DNA from: Chimonanthus salicifolius
Taxonomy: Eukaryota; Streptophyta; Magnoliopsida; Laurales; Calycanthaceae
DNA length: 64,000 nucleotides
Assembly (NCBI GenBank): GCA_013350335.1
Contig: CM023538.1
Span: 50,977,195 to 51,041,194 of the forward strand
Direction: 5' to 3'
Below the pieces are notes generated by a model. It was given only the letters and a program-made list of their open reading frames with translations, did not search any database and was not told the DNA's origin. Shown here piece after piece: positions 13,301 to 24,839 of this stretch. The position numbers and the translations under genes are program-made. Each line of letters begins with the position of its first letter. Position 1 is the first letter of the stretch.

Positions 13301-13764
13301 ATAACACTTAGAGTCCTAAATATAGTAAGAGTCCTAAGTCTACTTGAACTCTCTCTTTATTCAACATGAAGCCTCCTTTTATGTTAACCATATTAGCGTC
13401 TTAAGATATTTCAGTAAATTGGTCACCATTTAGCCTCTTCTTGCACTTTCCCTGTTCTATAAATGTATGATCATGTTCTCATGCAGCGTTCTGATATGTC
13501 ACAAAAAGTATACGATACAAATATGAAACATGAAAATAAACTACGATAGTGGTTGAGGGGAAGATACTACATGAGAGAATGGTTTACAAAGTGAAAACTC
13601 GGACTCTTTGCGAAATTCTTTCAAGTTGAGTATTTTGGACAAGATTTTATGCTATTTGGAAAAACTCGAAAAAGTTCGTTGGCTCGCTGAACTCAAAATA
13701 CTACCGAGATGAGTCAACTCAAAGTAATTCATCTGAGTTTTTAAACTATACTTGAGAGCGATGC
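10363..13764. other. Gene-free stretch
   Basis: No ORF or recognisable gene. An A-run of about 25 bases lies near 12304-12328. The segment 10363-10720 is more GC-rich than its surroundings but I could not assign it. From 11000 on the DNA is very AT-rich. Confidence 0.5.
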
Positions 13765-14150
13765 AGGCAATAGACTTGGCAATTGAGTTGGGTCGATTTT
13801 AGGTTCGAATCAATAATCTTCAACCCAATACTTATTTATTCAACGGATTATTCGGTTCGAGTCTATTTCCCGTTGGGGTCACAAAATTTTAAACCCATAC
13901 ACAATTAAAATGTTCAAATTCGGTTTGTGTAATCAGGTTGGGTCAAATTTTGTCAGGTTTAGTTTCAGATAGACACGGCAATGGGTGAGTCGATTAAGTC
14001 GATTTTGGGTTTGTGTTAACATCTCTCAATCCGTTACTTATTTATCAAATGTGTTAGTCGGTTTGGGTCTATTTTGAATTTGGATCACAAAACTTTAAAC
14101 CTATACCCATTAAAACTCTCTAGTTCTGTTCAGTTAATTAAATCGGGTCA
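13765..14150. repeat. Imperfect tandem repeat, about 200 bp unit
   Basis: Two diverged copies share the order GGCAAT...GAGT...GTCGATTTTRGGTT...ACTTATTTAT...GGTCACAAAA...TTTAAACC: about 13775-13965 and 13975-14150. Non-coding. Confidence 0.55.
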
Positions 14151-14157
14151 ACTTGAA

Positions 14158-14335
14158 GGGGTTGGAGTGATGGCCAGGAACTGGCCTTAAGAAGCGAGAG
14201 CCCTGAGTTTGATTCTAATTTCATCCAAAAGGACCACTCTCCATAAATTTATCCAGTGTCTGTGGATAGAGAGACTTGCATGCTTCGAGGATTAGTCGAT
14301 GCTTTAAAAGACCTGGACAAAATAGTCTAAAAATA
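14158..14335 (+). repeat. tRNA-derived SINE (family A)
   Basis: Complete-looking copy: head GGAGTGATGGCCAGGAAC, B-box-like GAGTTTGATTCTAA, body AAAGGACCACTCTCC and GGATAGAGAGACTTGCATGC, and an A-rich tail after CTGGACAAAATAG. Confidence 0.65.
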
Positions 14336-15449
14336 AAAATAATCAATATCGGGTGAGAATTTGATAGCTAATTCATTTAAGACGTGTCTAACTGGACTTG
14401 GGAGGAAGTTTTTCGCTGTGTAGTGAACAATCAATGGTCTCAGTTGGCCGCGTGAGAGTCTAAAAAACATTTATTAATGGTCCAACCTGACCGACAATAA
14501 TTCTTAACAAAATTAATTTGCATCAACCGAAACCCATTGTATAAAACCATATTAAATACATTTGGGACCATATGCATGATATTGAAGACATCATCATGTC
14601 TATTGTCCATACCTGGGTGGATGCATAAACACAAGAAACACATGATCTCATCCTAGCCGTCCACTTATATTTAATTGAAAAAAAAAAACCTTTGATAATT
14701 AATAGTGATGACATCTTGATACTAAGTGGTTGATGTTAATGTTATATCATTTGATGATGTAATAATATTTTTCATTCAGTGGCCATGAAATTACAAAAAA
14801 CACAAATGGCCCCTATTGTAGGAAAAAGAGCCCTAAAACTAAGAAAAGCAAGCAAGAATCAAATTTCTGCATTCTCTTTCCCATGCTTTGTCTTCTTCTA
14901 AAAACCTTTATCAGTCTAAAGTCTAAACTTTAAAACCTCTTTTTGAGGACTAGACATGATGTGTTCTCTATTTTTTTTTATCTTTTCTTAATGTTTGCAT
15001 CATGTGGCGGAAAAACATCACTTTCGAAACCCTCTATTATATTATGAAATTTAATTAAATGATCTCCACTAATGCTCACCAGCTTGTTGTTGATAAAGAA
15101 ATGAAAAAGAAAAACATAAGCACAATAATGAGATATCAGATTATCTTTCATAATTAGAAATTGGGTTCCTTTGCAAGAGGTTCAAAGTAGGGTACTTCCA
15201 ACCAATTAAATGCCCTGCTTTTCTGATGGAACCATTTGAGCTTGTAATCTCTTTTATGGAGAGTTGCATCTGGGCCAAGTTGGGCCATTTGAAGCCTTTC
15301 CAAGCTGGTGTTGAAGATCAAAGTCATATTGACAATAGTTACAATTCAACTTGGCCAATTTGAACTAAGTTGATTGGTCACTAAGTCAATTCACTCAGCC
15401 AAGCATGTGTTTACTCAGCAAAGTTAACCATCTTTTATAAATTCGTACA
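14336..15449. other. Gene-free stretch
   Basis: AT-rich, with only short unconvincing ORFs on either strand. No domain or repeat was recognised. Confidence 0.45.
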
Positions 15450-15612
15450 GATAATTCAGTTGGTCTACATTTCTAGAATTAGACTAGAAGTCATGAGTTT
15501 GACTACTCCCAAGCTTACCTGATACAAGTGGTTTGCAGGTGGTTTAGCTATCTGCTCACCATTAATGTAGAGTGAGGATACCCATGCTATAAAAAAAATA
15601 TATATATATATA
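15450..15612 (+). repeat. tRNA-derived SINE (family B)
   Basis: The head ATAATTCAGTTGGTCTA and B-box-like GAGTTTGACTAC, then GTAGAGTGAGGATACCCATG and ATAAAAAAAA(TA)n, match the copy at 55368-55514. Confidence 0.6.
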
Positions 15613-16934
15613 TGGTTCCAGTACTTTCAAATGTGATTGAATGTGGGACCCATTTTTAATAAGACCCAATATTTATATGCATATTCAATTCAAGCGCATA
15701 AAATGAGCTCTGAATTGGAGCTCATACTTAAAATATGCGGGACATGATGGATAGTGGAATGACTATCTGTATGATAGGTTACAATTTAAAGTAGAACATG
15801 AAATCCAACCTTAAATAGATGAGATTTTCACTATGACATAGTTAATTAGAGCTCACACCTACTCTCCTAATTGAAGTGGAAGCTTCCTAAACTACCAAAG
15901 AAATTAAAACCTCAGATTAAATCTGCAATTAAACATGAAACCCCTATAATAAAATATGTCAGGCATGGTGGGCCCTGCAGTTCGGTTTTTTTTTTTATAA
16001 AGATTGGCCTCTTCCATCATGAAAAGGCAGACCCAGACGACAAAAAGATTAGCCGGAGCTACTGAAAGCCCAACCTACTTAAAGAGTGAGCAAGGGAACC
16101 CATCCCATTAGCATTGGAGAATCTTTAATTTAAAAATCCATGAATTTGGTTAACACTAAGGAAAAAATTACTTAAAAGTATTATGAAAAGTGATGGATTA
16201 ATTTAAAAGATGACCTGGTAAACCGGTGGATGCCACAAAATAGAGAAGCATTTGACCCCATAGTTGACCAGGTACATCTTAATGTAAAAGTAGGATGATT
16301 TGTATATGATGATGGTGATGGACCCTAAAGTTATCAATGATGGCAAGTTGGTCTAAAGAGTCATGGGATTTTATAAATTAGAATCCTTTTTACACTTACA
16401 TGGGCTCTCATTCTTTCATTCTCTCATATTATAAAATATATTATCTTAAAAGAATTCAAAAAAAAGAAAGAATGGTCCTTATCATTAAAGAAGAATTTTA
16501 GAGAGAAATAGATGAATACTTTAGTTTCATAGGTCATATTTTATTGTCAACAACACAATTCTAGGGCCAAAGCCACTGCACCATGTAAATTACTTTTCCC
16601 TCTCATTCTCATTTTGTACGGCGTGGATTTAATAATTAGGTCAATCCCACGAGGCACACTCAATTGATACTGGTATGCTTTATAATAATATTTTATTCAT
16701 TAGAATTTGATTACATTGATTTTTATTTTGCCAAGCTGATACGACTTGAATTTGACTTGGATTCCATCTTTAGTTCTTTATTGAGTAAGAAACATATCGT
16801 TATAAAATTACATTTTATAGCCCCTGAACTATACGTTGAGAATTATCATGCACTTTATAGTTTAATAAATTCATAAAATAAAATTACCTTCAGTACTAGT
16901 TGACTCCAATCAATACGAATTTAAGTTGGGCGAG
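15613..16934. other. Gene-free stretch
   Basis: Only short ORFs without recognisable domains. Non-coding AT-rich DNA. Confidence 0.45.
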
Positions 16935-19317
16935 AAAAAAAACTTATGTTGTCCTTCTAAGTTTGGTAAAAACACACTTATAAATTATTCAATTGAAGTT
17001 TGAGCTTTTAAACTCTAATGCATTGTTAAAACTGCGAAGCACTGGAGCTTTATATAATTTTGTCCATCCATATATTCAATGAAAATAGTTTTGTTAGATG
17101 ATTTTAACTGTTACACTGATGCAAAAAGCTCGAATGGTTCATGTTAGGTTAAGAAGAAAGCCTAAGGTCTCCAAACTAGGCTTTCTATTTGAATCTTACG
17201 GTAATTATTTGTTTATCAATGTAGGGTTGATTGTTCTAAGGAATCATAGTTAGATTGTGTGCGGCAAAATTAGATTGCCTTTACTACCTAAGAATAATGG
17301 AGTGAACACTCTTAACATAAGAAAGGTAAGTGCATATAAAACGTTTCAGAGCCAGAGCTATATTCCTCCCGAACAAAAGGATCAAAACCATTCATACCCC
17401 ACACCGATTTATAGGTTGTACTTTTTTGGTGGGCTATAAGGGTCAGACACCCATATTTCGGGACCATACAAGTCTGTTATATGAAATTCGCCAAACCTAA
17501 AGCAAGCCACCCCTGAGAACAGTCCAAGGTAACTTGGTGGAAAGATTACCAGTCCATCCCCAAGATGACGTCGAACTCTGACGTCGAACTCTGACATCTC
17601 CAGAACACGTAGATAAAAAACTAACGCCACACCCCCAACGCTCAAGACACACGACTGACAAATCCGGTCTACGACCTCCGTCCACGCTAACGGGGTTTAG
17701 ACCGAGATTGGGGTCCTTGCCATACCCACAAGCTGGAGCCAATGTCAAAACTCAAGGCAGCAAAGGAGTGCGAAGCACCAGAATCAAACAAAACTCTGCA
17801 CCAAGTGCCATGTAGTACCAACGTACTGGTGGGGCGAACTCCTCTGACTTCTGGGTGATAAAGTAATCTCTATCATTGGTCATCGGTCCGGATCTACCAC
17901 GATCCCTACCTCTCTGAGCAGGTGCTGAACTTTGTCCTGTAGAGGTGTTGGGTGCCATTTGAACATAGGTGGGGACTGGCATGACCGCCTGTAGGGGTGC
18001 TACCACCACATTCTGACCTCGGCCCTGAGTGCAGACCTTCATGAAGTGTCCTATCCCACTGCAAGTTTAGCAATGAAGTCCATAAGCATGTTCCTGAAGT
18101 TGGGGACACTCCCTCAAAGTATGGCCTAGGAGAAAAAATTTATGTTGTCCTTCTAATGTGGTAAAAACACTCTTATGAATTACTCAATTGAATTTTGAAC
18201 TTTTAAACTCTAATGCATTGTTAAAACTACGAAGCACGAGAGCTTTATATTATTTTGTGCATATATTCAATGAAAATAGCTTCATTAGATGATTGTAACT
18301 GTTACACTCATGCGACAAGCTCGAATGGTTCATGTTGGTTAAGAATAAAGTCGAAGATCTCCAAACTGCGCTTTTTATTTGAATTTTATGGTAATTATTT
18401 GTTTATCAATGTAGGGTTGATTGTTCTAAGGAATCATAGTTAGATTGTGTGTGGAAAAATTAGATTTCCTCTACTACCTAAGAATAATGGAGTGAATAAT
18501 CTTAACATAAGAAAGGTAAGTGCATATAAAACGTTTCAGAGCCAGAGCTATATTCCTCCCGGAACAAAAAGATCAAAACCTTTCATGCCCCATTCCGATT
18601 TACAGGTTTTACTTTTTCAGGTGGGCTATAAGGGTCGGACACCCATATTTCGGGACCATACAGATCTGTTATATGAAATTCGCCAAACCTATAGCAAGCC
18701 ACCCCTGAGAACAATCCAAGGTAATCTGGTGGAAAGATCACCAGTCCATCCCCAAGATGACGTTGAACTCTGACATCTCCAGAACACTTACATAAAAAAT
18801 TAACGCCACACCCCCAACGCTCAAGACACACGACTGACAAATCCGGTCTACGACCTCCGTCACGCTAATGGGGTTTAGACCGAGATCAGGGTCTTTGCCA
18901 ACTCTACCCTCAAGCTAGAATCAACGGCAAAACTCAAGGCAACAAAGGAGTGCGAAGCACCAGAATAAAACAAAACTCTGCACCAAGTGCCATGTAGTAC
19001 CAACTTACTAGTGGCGTGAACTCCTTTCGCTGCTGAGTGATAGAGTAAACTCTGCCACATGTCATCGGTCTGGATCTACCACAATCCCTGCCTTTCTGAG
19101 CAAGTGCTGAACTTCGTCCTGTAGAGATGCTTAGTGCCATCTGAACATAGGTGGGGGTTGGCATGATCGCATGTGGGGGTGCTACCACCACATTTTGACC
19201 TCGGCCCTGGGTGTAGACCTTCGCGAAGTGTCCTATCCCACTGTAAGTTTAGCAATGAAGTCCACGAGCTTGTCCTTGAAGCTGGGGACACTCCCCCAGA
19301 GTATGGCCTAGGAGATG
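16935..19317. repeat. 1.19-kb tandem duplication
   Basis: Two copies with a period of 1190 bp: for instance TAGATTGTGT at 17251 and 18441, and CAGAGCCAGAGCTATATTCC near 17348 and 18538. Each copy joins about 400 bp of non-retroviral DNA to a minus-strand Ty3/gypsy zinc-finger/protease segment. The join near 18127 falls at a short GAG plus A-run also present at the left edge (about 16931), suggesting microhomology. The copies differ by scattered substitutions and small indels, so the event is not very recent. Confidence 0.85.
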
Positions 19318-20312
19318 ACAGTGGTAGCACATAAGTTGTCTAGGCTGGCCACCTGCCACAAGCCCAACTGGAATTTGATGTTGCGGGCTTGACTTAAACC
19401 TCTAGAGTGGTGAGAGGTCGGCCTCTTTCTTTTCATGTCAAAACCTTTGATCGAACTAGGGGTCCTGAATGCCACCGGATGATAAACCAACTCACTGCAT
19501 CGTAGAACAGTTCCCTCTACTAGTATCTCCCTCTGCACCACCTCAGCATAGGTGGTTCACCTCGCGGTCACCACCGCATGTGCAATCACTAGATGCAGCC
19601 CTGCTCAAACCGACAGGCTCTCAACTCATCATTCCCCACAATGTGGGGTGCATATCGGGTCAAATCACTGAACGCCTCATACTGTGCTATTGTACTGCTA
19701 TCATGCGCAAGACTAATAAACTTCGCGATATTGGCCTCCTTGACCACAGACGGAAAGTACTTTACCAAGAACACTTGGTGAAATCTGTCCCAATCCGTCA
19801 AAGTTGTTGGTCGAAGGGCTCCTCTGCCCAACAACGGGTTGCCTCACCCACAAACATGTGTGTTGCCAGAATAACTGTAATAGCCCGGAATTTTTAAATC
19901 AATATATATGTGGCTATTATTTATTTTAATGATGGAAATTGGGAATTTTGATGGAATAAATGTTAAGTGGATCAAAATTTGGGCAAAAGCCCAAGTATGG
20001 TCCAATGGACCTTAGATTGGATTAAATTCATTTAAATGGTCAATAATGGTTAATTGGGCCAAGGATGGTCAAATTGGGCCATATACCCATTTGGGACCCA
20101 ATGGGTCAAGATGATGTAAGCTCTGAGGTAAATGGGTAGGAGGTGAATGTAATTGGACCATGGGCCCAATGGTGATCCAAGTAGTTGAAATGGATTTAAT
20201 TAAATCACCTAAGTTAGTGGTGAATAGACCAAGGTGACATGGCCGAATGGAGCCCACCTCCACCTCACCAAGTGAGGTGGCGTGTGGACCAAGGATTGGT
20301 AGGGGCCGGCCA

Positions 20313-20337
20313 CCATGGTTGAATTGGTCAACCATGG
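20313..20337. repeat. Perfect hairpin, 10-bp stem, 5-nt loop
   Basis: CCATGGTTGA, loop ATTGG, TCAACCATGG. A second hairpin lies near 20528: AAGCATGGG against CCCATGCTT with a 2-nt loop. Confidence 0.8.
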
Positions 20338-21203
20338 GTTGATATATGGAGGGAATTTAAGGAGATGGAATTAGATTAAATGAGAATTAATTAACTTAAT
20401 GATCCAATTAATTAATTAATTAAGCTAATCAAAAGGTGGTCAAATGGTCAAAATTGGAAGACCAAACCACCTCATTTCAAGCCCAAAAACGTTGGCTAGT
20501 AGTGGTTTATCCCAACCACCACCACTAAGCATGGGAGCCCATGCTTGGTTGGTGGGAGGAGTTAATGATGGAGTATAACTTAAGCAACCAAGGGAATGAG
20601 ATGGGTTTCATCTCATTTCTCCACCTCTTTCCATCTAACTCTTTCACTCTCTCCCTCTCTTGCTCTCTCCAAAACCATCCCACACCAAGGAGGAAAGAAG
20701 AAGAAAACGAAGAAGAGAAGAAGAGAGGAAAGAAGCTCAAGTTTGGCCCTCCACCTCAAGACCAAAGCTTGAGACATCCTTTCCCCATCCTCTCCCCCCC
20801 TCTCTCTCAAATCTACTCCATCTTAGCCGACCCAAGCTTTAATGTTTTTCATTTGATCAAACACATCTTGGCCGACCAACAAAGGAGAAGAAGAAGAAAG
20901 AAGGCCAAGGAATCCAAGAGGAGAAAGAAAAGTAGGAGGAGCCGTCGGATCTGTAAGTATTTCTAAATAAGAGGTTAGATTTGTTTAAGGTTTAAGATTT
21001 GGGGTCCATTTCTTGGATTTAATGGTGGCCAAAACATCATGGGCCTTGGATCTCAAATCCATCCAAAAATGAAATAAGGAATGGGCAAACCCTAATGGGT
21101 AAATTAGGTTAAGGAAAATAAAGAGCTCTTAAGGACATTATGTAATAAGGTTTGTTTAAGCATGGAAGTATGGGTTTTTTTTTTAAGGGATTGATGGACC
21201 ATA

Positions 21204-21232
21204 GGGTTCGGCCATGTAGTATGGCCGAACCC
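21204..21232. repeat. Hairpin family copy 1 (TTCGGCC type)
   Basis: GGGTTCGGCCAT, loop GTAGT, ATGGCCGAACCC: a perfect 12-bp stem, extendable outward by CCAT/ATGG. Confidence 0.9.
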
Positions 21233-21423
21233 CATGGTAGGTGATTAAGGAAATTTTAATGGGGTTTTAGGATTAAAATCATGAAAGGATGATGTATGAT
21301 TTTTAAGGTTTTAATGATTAAGTATAGTGTTTTGTAAAGGGATTTTAAATGAGGAAATTTGTGCGAGATGTAAATGATTTTGTGGCCTCAAAAGACATGA
21401 ATGGATAATGGACCATGAACCAT

Positions 21424-21452
21424 GGGTTCGGCCATGGTGTATGGCCGAACCC
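21424..21452. repeat. Hairpin family copy 2
   Basis: GGGTTCGGCCAT, loop GGTGT, ATGGCCGAACCC: a perfect 12-bp stem with further partial pairing outside. Confidence 0.9.
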
Positions 21453-21793
21453 TATGGTAATGTATTCATAATTTTAATGGATATGGAAAGATGGAAAAAT
21501 GATGGAGAAGGTTCATTGTTTTTAAGTGAATTTTAAGTATTAAAAAATAAGGTTGTAAAGGGGTGGAAATAATGTTTTAAAAATAAAACCTTGGAGAGAT
21601 TTTGGTGAACTTAGGTGTTTTGGAACCATGAAAAATATTGGGGAGTGATGGTAGCTTTGATGGACTTAAAATGTAACTAATGGTGACAAAAAGAGGTGCT
21701 TTGAATGCATGATGGAAACTATCTCAAGGAAGGACTTATGGTGGAGCTAAATAATGTATATAGACCTAAGTAAATATGGGAAAAAGACATCAT

Positions 21794-21822
21794 GGGTTCG
21801 GCCATGGTGTATGGCGGAACCC
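21794..21822. repeat. Hairpin family copy 3
   Basis: Same arms and GGTGT loop, with one mismatch in the right arm (ATGGCGGAACCC). Confidence 0.88.
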
Positions 21823-22061
21823 ATGACCCATTTGTAGGTCAAATTATGGGTTAAATTTGGTATTATACATGTGTTTAAAATTGATGGGGATTAAGTTAAC
21901 TTAAGGACTGAATTTTAATGTGTTCATGTCATGATTGATGGCTCATTAATGGATCTAAGTTTGTGATCAGTTATGGACTTAATTATGCATGGATGAATGA
22001 GTGATTAGTCATGGAAAAGAGGTAGTAGCAAAACCGTAAATATTGGCCAAAATGAAGAACC

Positions 22062-22080
22062 ACCATGGCCGAACCCCATG
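22062..22080. repeat. Half copy of the hairpin family (right arm)
   Basis: CCATGGCCGAACCCCATGG is present without its left arm, so no hairpin forms here. Confidence 0.75.
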
Positions 22081-22210
22081 GAAGATGATCATGGACTTAG
22101 GGGCTCTAAGTAATAACCTTATGTGTGATTAATAAAGCCTACGGTGGTTGATTTTTAGACTCATGGGATTAAAAGATTTAATGGATTAAATGGGACCCCC
22201 AAAACTACAT

Positions 22211-22247
22211 AGTGAGGTTCGGCCATGGTGTATGGCCGAACCCCACT
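22211..22247. repeat. Hairpin family copy 5, with altered pairing flanks
   Basis: AGTGAGGTTCGGCCAT, loop GGTGT, ATGGCCGAACCCCACT: 15 of 16 stem positions pair. The outer AGTG/CACT differs from the CCAT/ATGG of copy 1 yet still pairs. Confidence 0.88.
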
Positions 22248-22646
22248 AAGGCATTGTATTAGGAACTTAATCATAGATAAAATATGGACTGATTTGGTAA
22301 TGTATAATAAGGTATCGGGACATCGCAATCGGTGCACGTATCGGTGACCAGATTATCGGACGGAAAACGTAAAGGGACATATGTCGGTATTCGGTAGGAT
22401 TCCAACCTTATTGTAAGCCGTGGATTATGTGTGTATGGATGTTTTATTAATTTATTTTAGTAATCATGTGATATGTTTATGATGAGTTTTTAGATTATGA
22501 TTTATATATAATATATGGCATATTACAAGGTAATGAATTATATGTTAAGGTTATGAATTCTATATTAAGGCTATGACTTATATATATAACATAGCATAAT
22601 GCACCTACATCTCATGCATGGCATGGGCGGGAAAATAATGAAACCG

Positions 22647-22960
22647 GAGTCCATGCTCCGTTGGGGCGACCGAGAAGCAAACATGGGGATAGCCTGATGT
22701 GCTATAACTAGAGTCCATGCTCCGTCGGGGCGACCGAGAAGCAAACATGGGGATAGCCTGATGTGCTATAACCAAAGTCCATGCTCCGTCGGGGCGACCG
22801 AGAAGCAAACATGGGGATAGCCTGATGTGCTATAACCAGAGTCCATGCGCCGTCGGGGCTACCGAGAAGCAAACATAGGGATAGCTTGATATGCTATAAC
22901 CGGAGTCCATACTCCGTTGGGGCGACCGAGAAGCAAACATGGGGATACCTTGATGAGGTT
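22647..22960. repeat. 64-bp tandem repeat, about 4.9 copies
   Basis: Unit starts fall at 22647, 22711, 22775, 22839 and 22903 (GAGTCCATGCTCCGTCGGGG and variants). It is CpG-rich in an AT-rich LTR, with head-to-tail copies and no spacers. Confidence 0.92.
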
Positions 22961-24359
22961 TTGCCATCAAGGAGGATTTTATATATGATTGGAAAAAGGA
23001 CATTGCACAATGGTAAGGATGATGGGTGGGACTCATGACATAGACACCCATGACATGGCATTCATTTTATGGTTTTCATTATATTATTATCTGTGTGCTT
23101 GTTATCATTAATCCATGTGTTAGCCCTACTCGGAGTCCTACTGGGCGCGTTGTCTAACGCCCTACTTCTACCTTAGATGACGACGCAGGAAACGGAGGAC
23201 ATGACGGAAGCCAAGAGTAGGAGTTTGGGGAAGGGGGCTAGATAGTTTACTTAAATTTATTTTGGAATGTAGTTTGAGTAACTTAGCTCATCGGACTATA
23301 ATAATTTAGATTACTTACTATGGTTTGGACTTTACATTTGGGCATTATATTTTGAGGTATTATGATTAATTTAATGACGTAGTTCCTTACTATCTAAAAC
23401 CGGTAGGATAGACTCTATTATAATTCCGCATTTAATTATATTCCGCGAGCTTACTTTCTACGCGTGAACCCTTCTCGTAGACTTAGTTCCACGCAGGCGT
23501 AGGGTTGGCCAGTTAAGGGCCGGGCTTTAGAAGCTCGAAACTTAACTCGCGTCGTGACGTCCCGCGCCTTTGTCACTCTTATTTCAAAAAAAAAAAAAAA
23601 TAGACTCTGATTTCGGTGAAAAGGGGCGGGCTTTATAATAATCCTTAAATCTCCTTCCCCGATGCCCAAGGTGTCCCGGATTCCACTGACGTCGTCTATC
23701 CACTCCTCTACAACCCTCGGGTCTAGCTCTCCCTTGAACAGGGAGGAGAAATGGCGCTTGAATTATTGCAGCATGACCATCTCCTTAGTCTCATGGTAAA
23801 CTCTGTTAGGTGGCGGGGGCGGCGGAGTCATTATCTGCCGCTCCAAAAGAGTCTACACAGTCCTATGCATAGTCCACTCTATGACTCTCTCCATGTTACC
23901 CACCATCCCATTAAACTATCTCCATGATCTGTCCTTGGCCTGCGGGCTCCTGAGTAGGACCGCCTCTCGGAGATGAAGTCTTCACTGAACTCTCTGGCCC
24001 ACTAGGGATCACTGGTCCCCCTCATGCTGGAGGAACCCTAGCAGTCTCTGGGTTGTCGTTTCCAGTACAACCTCCCCCATTCAGACGGATGCTATATCTA
24101 GCCACTGCCTATTTCACAAAAATAAGCATCGATTAGTCGCTATAACAAGTAGGAATCCAAAATAATAAAGATCTCAAGGACACAAGCTTAAAAGTAGCAT
24201 ACCAAGCATACCACAACAAACCTAGGGTGTCTTGGCACTATCCCAGAACATGTTTGCATCTACCCTATCACACATGGGATGAACCTAAGCTCTTGTCATC
24301 ATCACATCTCCCTATGTCCCATGCAAAGTCCGAGAATTGAACTTGTCTTTGATACCAAC

Positions 24360-24838
24360 TGTAATGCCCCAACCCTCTACGAGCGCGTTATCTCCGAAAT
24401 AACTCCCAAAAGGTCTCAACACGGTATCTTGGGTATTTCATTTTTTTTTGAAAAGGGGCAACCTACCTCCCTAATCAACCACAAAATCAAACACGAGCAT
24501 CATAGCATAATAATACCAAAGCATTAACAATCCAACTTCAAATTTTTACAGTCATCCAATTAAGCATGTAATGTCTTCAAAACTCAACTCAACATAGTTA
24601 TCTGAAATGAAACACAAATCAGGAAACAACTAAAGTTGTGTCTCCACTACCTGAACTTGCTCGAGGGGTTTGCCTGACCACTCTGCCATCGAGGTACTTG
24701 AAAGGTAAGATAGTGAGTTTAACCAACCTTGTGAGAGAATAAATCAGATATCACATGCCATCATAACACACTATATATACAAATGCATGATCACATTAAT
24801 GACGAGGATGTCTATAGGCCGGCGCAGGGGGGGGGCTC
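24360..24838 (-). mobile_element. Partial 5' LTR of the Tekay-like relic
   Basis: It begins TGTAATGCCCCAACCC directly after the PBS complement GATACCAAC. The right end is lost near the G-run at about 24827-24835, where a different LTR begins. It contains a T-run at about 24440. Confidence 0.6.
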
Positions 24839-24839
24839 C

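Larger units (their letters stand above)
19876..23637 (+). mobile_element. Solo LTR of a large Ty3/gypsy element (3.76 kb)
   Basis: It starts TGTAATAGCCCGG and ends GCGGGCTTTATA, an imperfect inverted terminus in which the expected final CA is TA. The flanks ATAAC (19871-19875) and ATAAT (23638-23642) are a 5-bp target duplication with one transition. It interrupts a minus-strand gag whose reading resumes on both sides, which fixes the boundaries independently. Inside are a CT-rich leader-like tract (20600-20680), a splice-donor-like CTG|GTAAGT-type site near 20952, a hairpin family (20313-22247) and a 64-bp tandem array (22647-22960). There is no internal coding domain. Confidence 0.8.
18715..24110 (-). 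pseudogene. Ty3/gypsy gag-protease remnant, interrupted
   Basis: Minus-strand pieces follow the Tekay/Del-type Gag order. 23650-23800 encodes a segment with FKGELDP, EEWI and LGIGEGD. After the solo LTR, 19876-19585 encodes ILATHMFVGEAT, then DWDRFHQVFLVKYFP, AHDSSTIAQYEAF and LTRYAP. Near 19330-19210 are zinc-knuckle-like remains. 19020-18875 contains the protease site as YSGASHSF, with Tyr where the catalytic Asp belongs. 18780-18720 has FNVILGMDW followed by a stop. Stops, frameshifts, the replaced catalytic residue and the inserted LTR make it dead. A second copy of the zinc-finger/protease part lies at about 17500-18120. Confidence 0.75.
17380..24838 (-). mobile_element. Ty3/gypsy (Tekay/Del-like) element relic, reverse orientation
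   Basis: Reading leftward from a partial 5' LTR (24360-24838) come a methionine-tRNA-type PBS (GGTATC as complement at 24351-24356), gag, zinc-finger region and protease. Gag is split by a solo LTR (19876-23637), and the zinc-finger/protease part was tandemly duplicated. Reverse transcriptase, RNase H, integrase and the 3' LTR are absent, so the element is truncated on its 3' side. Confidence 0.75.

Noticed and set aside
20541..20966. 141-codon Lys/Arg/Glu-rich ORF
   Set aside because: Low-complexity purine-rich LTR sequence; opposite-strand ORFs overlap it and no domain is recognisable.
22647..22960. CRISPR-like array
   Set aside because: Contiguous 64-bp repeats without unique spacers, in a plant LTR.
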